Below are positions 54,833 to 62,828 of a stretch of DNA of 64,000 bases, in pieces. The notes beneath the pieces were generated by a model. The model saw only the letters and a list, made by a program, of their open reading frames with translations, was not told where the DNA came from and searched no databases. Position 1 is the stretch's first letter; each line of letters opens with the position of its first letter. The stretch is from an uncultured Aquimarina sp. (GTDB taxonomy: Bacteria; Bacteroidota; Bacteroidia; Flavobacteriales; Flavobacteriaceae), in assembly GCF_947492405.1 (NCBI RefSeq), contig NZ_CANLMP010000006.1, forward strand, positions 248,001-312,000. The letters are read 5' to 3'. A program made the translations under genes and the position numbers.

Positions 54833-57800
54833 TTAGAAGGAAACATTAAGTCCAAAAGTATATGTCGATGCTTGCGGTAAAGTAAAGAAATCTTGACCAG
54901 CTGCATCAAAACCATCGGAACCATTGGATACTTCAGGATCATATCCGTCTAATCCATCACTTTTAAAAGTTAATAAATTTGTTGCTGTAGCATATAATCT
55001 TATTTTATTAATAAAAGTTTTTTCTAAATATTTATCAGAAAATGTATACGCTAAGGTTACATTTTTTAATCTAACGAAGGATCCATCCTCTAGCTGAGCC
55101 GTTGAGTTTTGGCTAAACGTACTTATAGTTGGGCTATTAGGACTTGGTATGAAAGCCTGATCTCCTGGTTGCTGCCAAACATTCAACACTCTTGTTGTTT
55201 TGTTAAATCCGCTTACTGGATTTTCACTAAATGCTCTTGACGTAAGTAATATATCATTACCAAAAGAAAAGTTAAACAATGTATTTAATGACCAGTTTTT
55301 ATAGGTAAATACATTAGAAAATCCTCCGACTACATCAGGATTTGCTTGACCTACTATACGTCTATCTGCAGGATTTGGACTTGTCGTTGGATTACCGTCA
55401 GCACCTAACCATTCCGCATCTCCCGTCTGAGGGTTAACTCCTAAATAGGGAATTAAATACCATGAATTTACCGAAAAACCTTCTATAGCTCTCTGTCCTG
55501 AAAATGCTAGAGATCCACCTGTACGATCAACAAATTTATTTCCATTCTCATCTACACTAGTCCCATCAGGAAGATTGGTCACTTCATTTTCATTAAATCC
55601 AAGATTTAAGCTTGAAGTCCATTTAAAACCGTCGTTTGCACCATCAAAAATCACAGCTTCTATAGTTACGTCAACACCTCTATTTTCTAATTCTCCAATA
55701 TTTTCGTTTCTTCCATTTAGTCCATTGTTAAATGTTGGGTCTTTAGGAACAAATAAAATTAAATCATCGGTTACATTATTATAATATTCTACATTAAAGG
55801 TTAACCTTCTATTAAAAAAAGCTGCCGTTAACCCTATATCTCGGGTCGTGGTACTTTCCCACTGTAAATCTGGATTACTTAATGTTGAGGGCGTTAAACC
55901 TGGACTACCATTATAATTATTTCCTGCAAAAAGACCTAATGCCGGGAAAACATTAGTAGTTCCAATTCTATCGTTTCCGGTTGTACCGTAACTTGCGCTT
56001 AGTTTGAGTCCCTGAATCCATTCTACATTTTGCATAAATGCTTCATCCGATATATTCCATCCCACTGCTGCAGACCAAAATACTCCAAATTGGTTGTTCG
56101 CACCAAACCTAGAAGAGCCATCCCTTCTTATAGAACCCTCTATAATATATCTACCATCTGCATAATCATATATTAACCTACCTAGAGAAGATACTAGCCT
56201 TGTCGCATCACCACTTGAAGAGGTAAGAGGAAATTCTGAAGCCGACTCAACATTTAATTGGGCATCAGACAAAAAGCCTGTACCTTGTGTTTGAACATTC
56301 CTTAATTGATTATCTTCAAAGGAATATCCTGCCAAAAGATTTAGGTTATGTGAATCTCCAAAAGTTTTATTATAAGAGAGTAAACTATTAAGAATATATC
56401 TATTTTGTTGGAAAACGGAGTTTGCTGCAAATCCTCCTGGAGTTAATAGCTCAATATTTCTCTGTTGATTTTCCGTAAACGTTCTGTCAATTCCTATATC
56501 TTGTTTAAAACTTAGACCATCTATCAAAGAAGATAAATTGAAATCTAGAGATCCATTTGCAACAATACGGGTGGTTGTAGCTAGGTTAAGATTTAATGCT
56601 TCCTGAGCTATCACGTTACCTCCACCTACGTTACCTGCTGTTGTAAAATTACCCTGATCATCAAATGGCTCTACATCTGGTCTCTGCAGTATCGCAATGG
56701 TATATGGTGATGCAAAACTATTTTCGTTAGGAACTCTATCGAATCGATTATGCGATACATTAGCATTTAGGGTTGCTGTTAACCAATCAGTGGCTTTAAC
56801 CTGTATATTAGATCTAAAACTAGTTCTCTCTAAATTATCACCTATTCTTATACCTTCTATATCCTCACGAGTAGCTCCAATAAAATAATTACTTTTTTCG
56901 TTACCTCCTCTTACACTAAAATTGTAGGATTGGCTTATAGCCGTTCTTAAAACTGCATCTAATGCATCAAACTCACCACCTGCATCAGTTATTAAACCTT
57001 GTCCTGTACCAGTTCTTATGAGTGTTGTAAAATCTATGTATTGTTGAGCATTTAACAAATCCGGTGTGTCGGTTATGCTAGCAAATGAAGTGTTTATGTC
57101 TATATCCACGGTCACTTTTCCATTTTTATTTCCACGCTTGGTTGTAATAAGTACAACTCCATTCGCACCTCGAGAACCATATAATGCCGCTGCCGCTGCT
57201 GATTTTAAAACGGATATACTCTCAATATCATTTGGATTGATACTGGCTAAAGGGTTAATACCTGCTCCAGTACCTTGATTAAAGGTAGTAAAACTGTCCC
57301 CAAGTGTTACTCCATCAATAACAAACAATGGTCTTGTATTACTTGTTATAGAGGCAGAACCTCTTATATTAATAGTAGGTGAAGCCCCTAAACCTCCTGA
57401 ACTAGAAAACACCTGAACCCCAGATGCCTGTCCTTGTAATATGTTTTGCGGAGAATCTGAAATAATGTTTTCAAGATCATCACCTGAAACTGTACTAATA
57501 CTAGTTACTAATTTCTTTTTAACCTGTGATCCATAAGCAACTACTACAACCTCTTCTAAGTCCGCTGCTGAAGTTTCTAGTTGCACATTGATATTGTTTG
57601 AATCACCTACCACAATATCTCTGGTAGCAAAACCGACGTAACTAAACCTTAAGACTGCACCTCTTGGTGCGTCAATAGAATAATTACCATCAAAATCTGT
57701 TTGGGTACCATTATCAGTATTTTTTACCAATACATTTACACCTGGTAATGGCAAACCTGTGTCATCGGTTACATTACCTGAGATTGTTTTTTGTTGAGCA

Positions 57801-57874
57801 AATGCAATGCTGGACATCCAAAACATGAACATTAGCAATTTGTAATGATGTACTCTCATAAATAAATTTTTCAA
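54833..57874 (-). CDS. SusC/RagA-family TonB-dependent transporter (module 2)
   Basis: 1013 residues. Signal peptide to about 26 (FAQ), CarboxypepD_reg domain (ISGNVTDDTGLPLPGVNV), EEVVVVAYG, plug with PLFVIDGVTLGDS and SISVLKSAAAAALYGSRGANGVVLITTK, and barrel ending YTFGLNVSF. The ATG at 57874 gives MKNLFMRVHHYKLL; the ATG at 57859 (MRVHHYKLL) matches the SusC-1 start MKVHHYKLL and may be the true one. It is transcribed from a leader with a long dyad, downstream of an intact regulator. Confidence 0.95.
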   Translation of the reverse strand: MKNLFMRVHHYKLLMFMFWMSSIAFAQQKTISGNVTDDTGLPLPGVNVLVKNTDNGTQTDFDGNYSIDAPRGAVLRFSYVGFATRDIVVGDSNNINVQLETSAADLEEVVVVAYGSQVKKKLVTSISTVSGDDLENIISDSPQNILQGQASGVQVFSSSGGLGASPTINIRGSASITSNTRPLFVIDGVTLGDSFTTFNQGTGAGINPLASINPNDIESISVLKSAAAAALYGSRGANGVVLITTKRGNKNGKVTVDIDINTSFASITDTPDLLNAQQYIDFTTLIRTGTGQGLITDAGGEFDALDAVLRTAISQSYNFSVRGGNEKSNYFIGATREDIEGIRIGDNLERTSFRSNIQVKATDWLTATLNANVSHNRFDRVPNENSFASPYTIAILQRPDVEPFDDQGNFTTAGNVGGGNVIAQEALNLNLATTTRIVANGSLDFNLSSLIDGLSFKQDIGIDRTFTENQQRNIELLTPGGFAANSVFQQNRYILNSLLSYNKTFGDSHNLNLLAGYSFEDNQLRNVQTQGTGFLSDAQLNVESASEFPLTSSSGDATRLVSSLGRLIYDYADGRYIIEGSIRRDGSSRFGANNQFGVFWSAAVGWNISDEAFMQNVEWIQGLKLSASYGTTGNDRIGTTNVFPALGLFAGNNYNGSPGLTPSTLSNPDLQWESTTTRDIGLTAAFFNRRLTFNVEYYNNVTDDLILFVPKDPTFNNGLNGRNENIGELENRGVDVTIEAVIFDGANDGFKWTSSLNLGFNENEVTNLPDGTSVDENGNKFVDRTGGSLAFSGQRAIEGFSVNSWYLIPYLGVNPQTGDAEWLGADGNPTTSPNPADRRIVGQANPDVVGGFSNVFTYKNWSLNTLFNFSFGNDILLTSRAFSENPVSGFNKTTRVLNVWQQPGDQAFIPSPNSPTISTFSQNSTAQLEDGSFVRLKNVTLAYTFSDKYLEKTFINKIRLYATATNLLTFKSDGLDGYDPEVSNGSDGFDAAGQDFFTLPQASTYTFGLNVSF

Positions 57875-57890
57875 GATTATAAATTAGCTT

Positions 57891-58018
57891 AGTATAATCA
57901 TAAGAAGGAAGATTAGAATAAAAAGAAGGCGAACTCAAGGTATATACATTATAAAACTAGAATTAAATTCCCGTAGAAACTGTAATTATATTCTATCTTC
58001 CTCCCCTATGATTATGCT
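57891..58018 (-). promoter_or_regulatory. Long inverted repeat in the susC-2 leader
   Basis: AGTATAATCATA (57891-57902) pairs with TATGATTATGCT (58007-58018) with one G-T pair, and AGGAAGAT (57906-57913) with ATCTTCCT (57995-58002); a small internal loop separates the two and the central loop is 81 bases. Layout and the TAATCATA core match the susC-1 leader, though arm bases differ. Confidence 0.65.
57928..57938 (+). promoter_or_regulatory. GGCGAACTCAA motif, copy in the susC-2 leader
   Basis: One base different from the GGCTAACTCAA shared by the susC-1 leader and both regulator 5' ends. It lies in the loop of the long dyad, as does the susC-1 copy. Confidence 0.4.
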
Positions 58019-58049
58019 ACTAAAAAAACATATAATGCAAGTGGGAAAG

Positions 58050-58072
58050 GGTAAACCCTACATAAGTTTACC
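58050..58072. repeat. GGTAAAC/GTTTACC dyad after regulator 1
   Basis: Perfect 7-bp arms with a 9-base spacer, 31 bases after the stop of the regulator ending at 58103. A related dyad (GGTAACCC/GGTTTACC) is at 53062-53084 in the module 1 spacer, showing that the whole regulator-susC spacer is homologous. Confidence 0.5.
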
Positions 58073-58102
58073 TAAAAACATCTTATTTCGAAAAGTAAAA
58101 TA

Positions 58103-59632
58103 TTACGCGATAAGCGATTTCACATACTCGGATGGAGTGGTATGATTATATTTCTTGAAAGATTTATTAAATGTCACTTTATTGTTAAAGCCTACCTCAT
58201 AGGCGACTTCTATAAGATTAAGATTTTTTGATTTCTCGTTTTTCAGAATTTCCTTTGCTTCCTTTATTCTATACGTATTAATTAGTTCGAAAAAATTAAG
58301 GTCAAAATGCTCATTTATAATCTGAGAAGCATTATTACGAGTTGTATCTAAATAATCTGCCAACTTTTGAAGGGTGATATCGTTTTGGAGGTAAACTTTT
58401 TCTTGGTCTAAAAGCATTAACAATTTCTCTTTTAATTCTGCCGATAAACTCCGTGTTAGATTTGATTTTTTGTACTTGTGAAACTGTATTTTAGTTTTAC
58501 TTTTTATTCCTTTTGAATTTTCAAAAAGAATTAAACGAGCATAAGAAGTATAACTTATATATAACGCCAGCAATGACATAGAAATTATCTGTAAGTAAAA
58601 CAAAAAGCCCCTTATAATGAATTGGTTTATAAGAACCGCATAAACCGTATAAGCAACAATATAAATAGCACACAAGATTACTATGTTTCGTAACCTATTA
58701 CGTTCTCCTATAACTAAATTTTTATTTTTCTTAATTGAAGTAATGTAAATTGTTATAATCAACCCTATGTAGATTATTAGTGATATTAATTTAAAAGTCA
58801 CAAGTACCTGTAAATATGGCCTCTCATTATTTAAGATCATTCTCAATTTCTCTTCCTGAGGTAAAGAATAAATAGGAAATAAAAAAATGAAAAATATAAT
58901 AGTAGGTATTAAATGCAATACATCTATTGGTTTAAATTGATATTTTTTTGCTACCCTTTTAAAGTAAAAATATATAAGTGGACCATATAAAAATGAAAAT
59001 GATGCAGATAAATATAAAGTATGAGGTAAGTAATACTCGTAATTAGTTATTAATATACTAATCCGAATAATGAAAAAAGAATGGATTAATAAAAATGTAC
59101 TTATCAAAAAATTAGCAATCTTATCGGGACCTTTCCTTAAATTTAAAACGGTATATATAAATACACCTATAAACCCCACGTATAAACAAAACAAAGACCA
59201 AAAATTTATTTTTCTCAGGTATTTACTAGATAATGCCTGATATGACCTGGAATCACTTATTTCATTAAAATAACTATGTCCGACAAACCCAACATCTAAA
59301 CTCCTTTTTACATATTTTTCTATATACTTACTAGCAAGTTCAGGTTCATTCAATTTAGCAAAGGCAAATGCTATTTTTTTATAGACAACTGAAGAATCAA
59401 CAATCCCTCTTTTTAGTACTTTTTTATATTCAGAAATAGACATAAGAAATCGTTCATTCCGAAAATTATCTTCTGCAGAATAAAACGAACTATCAATCTG
59501 GAATACAATATCTTTTGAACCTAAGTTTTCTTCATTACAAGCAAAAGCAGATGAAGAAATTAAAATCAATAAAAAAAATAAAGCCCTAAATCGTAATAAT
59601 ACTATGGTAATGTTTAGTTGAGTTAGCCACAT
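58103..59632 (-). CDS. Membrane-tethered AraC regulator 1 (TPR-7TM-HTH)
   Basis: The frame opens at 59662, but a TAAGTTTG -7 box (59667-59660) overlaps that ATG, so the ATG at 59632 (MWLTQLNITIVLL) is preferred; 509 residues. Domains: signal/anchor helix (1-30); TPR-like region (35-110, SISEYKKVLKRGIVDSSVVYKKIAFAFAKLNEPELASKYIEKYV); seven transmembrane helices (about 130-360); AraC HTH pair (about 400-505, LQKLADYLDTTRNNASQIINEHF and VAYEVGFNNKVTFNKSFKKYNHTTPSEYVK). It probably senses a periplasmic or membrane signal and binds DNA from the membrane. It sits 228 bases upstream of susC-2, its likely target. Confidence 0.88.
   Translation of the reverse strand: MWLTQLNITIVLLRFRALFFLLILISSSAFACNEENLGSKDIVFQIDSSFYSAEDNFRNERFLMSISEYKKVLKRGIVDSSVVYKKIAFAFAKLNEPELASKYIEKYVKRSLDVGFVGHSYFNEISDSRSYQALSSKYLRKINFWSLFCLYVGFIGVFIYTVLNLRKGPDKIANFLISTFLLIHSFFIIRISILITNYEYYLPHTLYLSASFSFLYGPLIYFYFKRVAKKYQFKPIDVLHLIPTIIFFIFLFPIYSLPQEEKLRMILNNERPYLQVLVTFKLISLIIYIGLIITIYITSIKKNKNLVIGERNRLRNIVILCAIYIVAYTVYAVLINQFIIRGFLFYLQIISMSLLALYISYTSYARLILFENSKGIKSKTKIQFHKYKKSNLTRSLSAELKEKLLMLLDQEKVYLQNDITLQKLADYLDTTRNNASQIINEHFDLNFFELINTYRIKEAKEILKNEKSKNLNLIEVAYEVGFNNKVTFNKSFKKYNHTTPSEYVKSLIA
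59618..59628 (-). promoter_or_regulatory. GGCTAACTCAA motif at the 5' end of regulator 1
   Basis: The motif follows the ATG directly (codons W-L-T-Q). The same DNA at the start of regulator 2 is read in another frame, so conservation at the DNA level may reflect a site rather than the protein. Confidence 0.4.
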
Positions 59633-59659
59633 AGTTGATGTAAACAAATACCTAATCCA

Positions 59660-59667
59660 CAAACTTA
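59660..59667 (-). promoter_or_regulatory. -7 promoter element of regulator 1
   Basis: Minus-strand TAAGTTTG fits TAnnTTTG and lies 28 bases before the preferred ATG at 59632. No -33 element is clear. Confidence 0.45.
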
Positions 59668-59975
59668 CAAATATGTTTTTTATTATTTTTTAAATTACAC
59701 CTCTCTATTCGACAGAGAAATAAAAATATTTTCATTTTATCAAAACCTATTTCTTTATACTAAAAAACACACAGTACCAACAAATACTGCATCTTAAAAA
59801 ATAACGGTTGTTTTACATAACAAAAATTATTTCTCTTTTTCAATCTTTTGGTATTAACATTAAATAAACATTTTTTAACATAATTTATGATTTATTTATT
59901 TTTAAAAACCTATTCCGAAGTTGTGTAATGGAGCTACACATTTCCTTTTTAAAATATTACTGTACTCAAAAAAGA
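59663..59975. other. 313-base AT-rich spacer between the two regulators
   Basis: Besides the -7 box above and a small dyad, TGTGTA-N7-TACACA (59922-59940), I see no gene. No remnant of a susC/susD pair is recognisable here. Confidence 0.5.
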
Positions 59976-61493
59976 TTATGCAACGAAGGTTTTAACATAT
60001 TCAGATGGAGTTATCTGGTTATATTTCTTGAAAGATTTATTGAAAGTTACTTTATTATTAAAACCAACTTCATAGGCTACATCGATAATATTAAAGTTCT
60101 TACGCCTTTCTCCTTTTAATAATTCTTTTGCTTCTTCAATTCTAGACTTATTAATTAATTCAAAAAAGTTGAGATCAAAATGTTCATTTATAATCTGAGA
60201 AGTATTATGTCTTGTAGTTTCTAAATATTGTGCTAGTTTCTGAAGGGTAATATCATTTTGCTTGTAAATTTTCTTTTCATCAAGAAGATATTGTAATTTC
60301 TCTTTTAACTCCAATGATAAGCTTTCAGTAAGGCCAGATTTCTTATACTTATCGATTTCTGGTGGAATACTATTTTTAATCAATCTTAAAACACCAAAAA
60401 CACTTGGTTGAACAAAAGCTGTATAGCCTACATATAGCACAAGTAACGCCATGGATACAATCTGAACGTAAAACAAAAAACCGCTAAGAATTTGTTTTAT
60501 AATTAATATTGAATATATCCCGTAAGAAACTATATAAATAGAACAGAAAATAACAATATTTCTCTGCCAGTTAAATACTATTTTAGAAAAGTATTCATTA
60601 ATTTTAATAGAACTCAAATACATTTTTATGACTAATCCTCCATAAATTAATAACGATACTAATTTAGAAATTGATATTAGATTTATGTAAGGTCGTTCTT
60701 TATTTAATATAATCCTTAATTTTTCATCCGAAGGTAAGCTGTAAATTGGAAACAACAACGCTAACAACAATAAGGACGGTACTAAATGCAATAAATCCAA
60801 ACGTTCAAACCTATAACTTATAGTAACTCTTTTGAAATAAAAATAGATAAGAGGTCCATATAAGAAAGAAAACAATGTGGACATATAAAATATATGCGGC
60901 AGATAGTACTGATAATTAGAAAAATATAAACCAATATGTATTATAAAAACCGAGTGTATTAATATAAAAGCACTCATCAGTAAATTAGCAACTCTGTCCG
61001 ACTTTTCTCTAAAATTTAATACTATAGATATAAAAAAACCTATGAATGCTACATAAAAGCAGAAAATCGACCATAACCCGACTTGTTTGAGATATGTTCC
61101 TGCAAGCAATTGATATTCTTCAGAATCCCGGATTACATCAAAATAACTGTGCCCCACAAAAGAAGGGTCTAGATTTGCTATAACATATTTATGTATATAT
61201 TTACTAGCAGGTTCTGGTTGATTACTCTTGGCATAAGAAAATGCTAATTTTTTAAATATAGCTATAGAATCTTCAGTTCCATGTTTTAGGACTTTCTCAT
61301 AATTTTTAATAGCTAAAGCATACTGATTATTGTCATAATATTTCGTTGCAGAAATTATGAGTTCATTAAATTCGGTACTCCCATTATTTAAAGTATTTAT
61401 TTTATCATGATTACTAAATAATGATGCTGAAATAAATAGAAAAATAAAGGCACCAAAAAATGGATTTAATATTATTTTTTTTGAGTTAGCCAC
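59976..61493 (-). CDS. Membrane-tethered AraC regulator 2 (TPR-7TM-HTH)
   Basis: 505 residues, GTG start at 61493 (MANSKKIILN). Signal/anchor helix about 10-27; TPR-like 45-105; seven transmembrane helices at about 138-158, 168-190, 197-220, 232-250, 275-293, 311-331 and 336-360; AraC HTH pair 405-503 (LQKLAQYLETTRHNTSQIINEHF, VAYEVGFNNKVTFNKSFKKYNQITPSEYVKTF). Highly similar to regulator 1 over the whole length, strongest in the DNA-binding domain. At its start the paralogue's frame (WLTQ) runs into a TAA after an A-run, so the start seems to have moved to another frame. It has no SusC gene of its own downstream and may control module 1. Confidence 0.88.
   Translation of the reverse strand: MANSKKIILNPFFGAFIFLFISASLFSNHDKINTLNNGSTEFNELIISATKYYDNNQYALAIKNYEKVLKHGTEDSIAIFKKLAFSYAKSNQPEPASKYIHKYVIANLDPSFVGHSYFDVIRDSEEYQLLAGTYLKQVGLWSIFCFYVAFIGFFISIVLNFREKSDRVANLLMSAFILIHSVFIIHIGLYFSNYQYYLPHIFYMSTLFSFLYGPLIYFYFKRVTISYRFERLDLLHLVPSLLLLALLFPIYSLPSDEKLRIILNKERPYINLISISKLVSLLIYGGLVIKMYLSSIKINEYFSKIVFNWQRNIVIFCSIYIVSYGIYSILIIKQILSGFLFYVQIVSMALLVLYVGYTAFVQPSVFGVLRLIKNSIPPEIDKYKKSGLTESLSLELKEKLQYLLDEKKIYKQNDITLQKLAQYLETTRHNTSQIINEHFDLNFFELINKSRIEEAKELLKGERRKNFNIIDVAYEVGFNNKVTFNKSFKKYNQITPSEYVKTFVA
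61481..61491 (-). promoter_or_regulatory. GGCTAACTCAA motif at the 5' end of regulator 2
   Basis: Exact copy of the motif in regulator 1 and the susC-1 leader; here it spans codons 1-5 in the frame A-N-S. Confidence 0.4.
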
Positions 61494-61684
61494 ACAATTA
61501 TTACTAAATAATTATACTTCCTAATTTACGACAACTTTTTTATAAATTCATTACTATAACGGATATCCCGATAATATCTTACCCAAAAACTCAGCAAAAT
61601 AAGGGTGTTCCGAATATAAAATAATTTAAAAAAAATATGGCTAAACCGTAAAACCTATGTGGAAACGAGAGAAATTACCACTTT

Positions 61685-61735
61685 AAATTATCTATAAAGT
61701 GAGAAAAAACATATCGAATATTCTATAGATAATTT
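61685..61735. repeat. Perfect 12-bp inverted repeat downstream of mazG
   Basis: AAATTATCTATA (61685-61696) and TATAGATAATTT (61724-61735) with a 27-base loop, 34 bases after the mazG stop. T-runs flank it, so it may end mazG transcription, though the loop is long and the stem weak. Confidence 0.5.
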
Positions 61736-61768
61736 TTCTTAAAGAAGAACATCAAAACACAACCATAC

Positions 61769-62542
61769 TTATATTTTCTTTGCTTCTTCCCAAAACACAT
61801 CCATTTCGGCAAGTGTCATATCTTTTAAACTCTTGCTTCTTTCTTTTGCTTTTTGTTCTAAATACTGAAATCGTTTTATAAACTTTTTATTGGTTCGTTC
61901 TAACGCATCCTCGGGATTTACATTTAAAAAACGTGCATAATTGATCATTGAGAATAATACATCTCCAAATTCTGATTCTATTTTATCTTGATTATGTTCA
62001 TCAATTTCGTGCTGTAATTCTTCAAGCTCTTCTTGTAACTTCTCAAATACCTGTTGCGGTTCTTCCCAGTCAAATCCAACTCCAGCAACTTTGTCTTGTA
62101 TTCTGCTAGCCTTTACTAAAGCAGGCAAAGACTTTGGAACTCCTTCTAAAACACTTTTCTTACCTTCTTTCAGTTTTAGGTTTTCCCAATTACGTTTTAC
62201 ATCTTCTTCATCAGCAACTTTTACATCACCATAAATATGTGGATGGCGACTAATAAGTTTTTCACATATTTCATTAGCTACATCAGCAATATCAAAGTTC
62301 TTAGTTTCACTTCCTATTTTAGCATAAAACACAATATGCAATAATAAATCCCCAAGTTCTTTTTTAACCTCCTCAAGGTCATTATCCAATATGGCATCTC
62401 CCAACTCGTAGGTTTCTTCTATGGTAAGATGACGAAGCGATTGCAAAGTCTGTTTTTTATCCCAGGGGCATTGCTCGCGCAGTTCTTCCATAATTGTAAG
62501 CAAACGATCAAAAGCTTTTAGTTGGTTTTCTCTGGAGTTCAT
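61769..62542 (-). CDS. mazG: Nucleoside triphosphate pyrophosphohydrolase MazG
   Basis: 257 residues from the ATG at 62542 (MNSRENQLKAFDRLL); an ATG at 62551 would lie almost on the transcription start and is less likely. Two MazG halves: LREQCPWDKKQTLQSLRHLTIEETYELGDAI...EEVKKELGDLLLH (about 20-75) and LQEELEELQHEI...KIESEFGDVLFSMINYARFLNVNPEDAL (about 165-220), both with the EExxE-12-ExxD metal-binding pattern. It hydrolyses NTPs, including (d)NTPs and possibly ppGpp-related pools, to the monophosphate and PPi. Full-length and intact. Confidence 0.94.
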   Translation of the reverse strand: MNSRENQLKAFDRLLTIMEELREQCPWDKKQTLQSLRHLTIEETYELGDAILDNDLEEVKKELGDLLLHIVFYAKIGSETKNFDIADVANEICEKLISRHPHIYGDVKVADEEDVKRNWENLKLKEGKKSVLEGVPKSLPALVKASRIQDKVAGVGFDWEEPQQVFEKLQEELEELQHEIDEHNQDKIESEFGDVLFSMINYARFLNVNPEDALERTNKKFIKRFQYLEQKAKERSKSLKDMTLAEMDVFWEEAKKI

Positions 62543-62558
62543 AGATATCATTTTACAT

Positions 62559-62590
62559 CAAAAATAAGGATAATAAGATGTAACCAGCAA
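62559..62590 (-). promoter_or_regulatory. Promoter of mazG
   Basis: On the minus strand TTG (62590-62588), a 21-base spacer, and TATTTTTG (62566-62559) match the Bacteroidota -33/-7 consensus. The expected start site leaves only a few bases before 62551, favouring the ATG at 62542. Confidence 0.6.
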
Positions 62591-62828
62591 TTTGATTTTA
62601 AAAGTAATTTGTACTAAAAAAATAGATTTTGAGGTTTCTTGGAAGATGCTATTAAACGCTTTTACTTATAACCACTATAGATTGCCTTTTTAACCCAATA
62701 ACAGTATTGACAATTACATACATCCAAAAACAAAGGAAAGAGTATACAAAACTTATGAAGACAAGCTGAAACAAATAGTAAATTTCATTCCAATAAATTT
62801 TAACAAGGTGCCTTATTCAATAATTATT

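Noticed and set aside
54539..54880. 113-codon plus-strand frame across the susD-2/susC-2 junction
   Set aside because: Antisense to two conserved genes; not protein-like.
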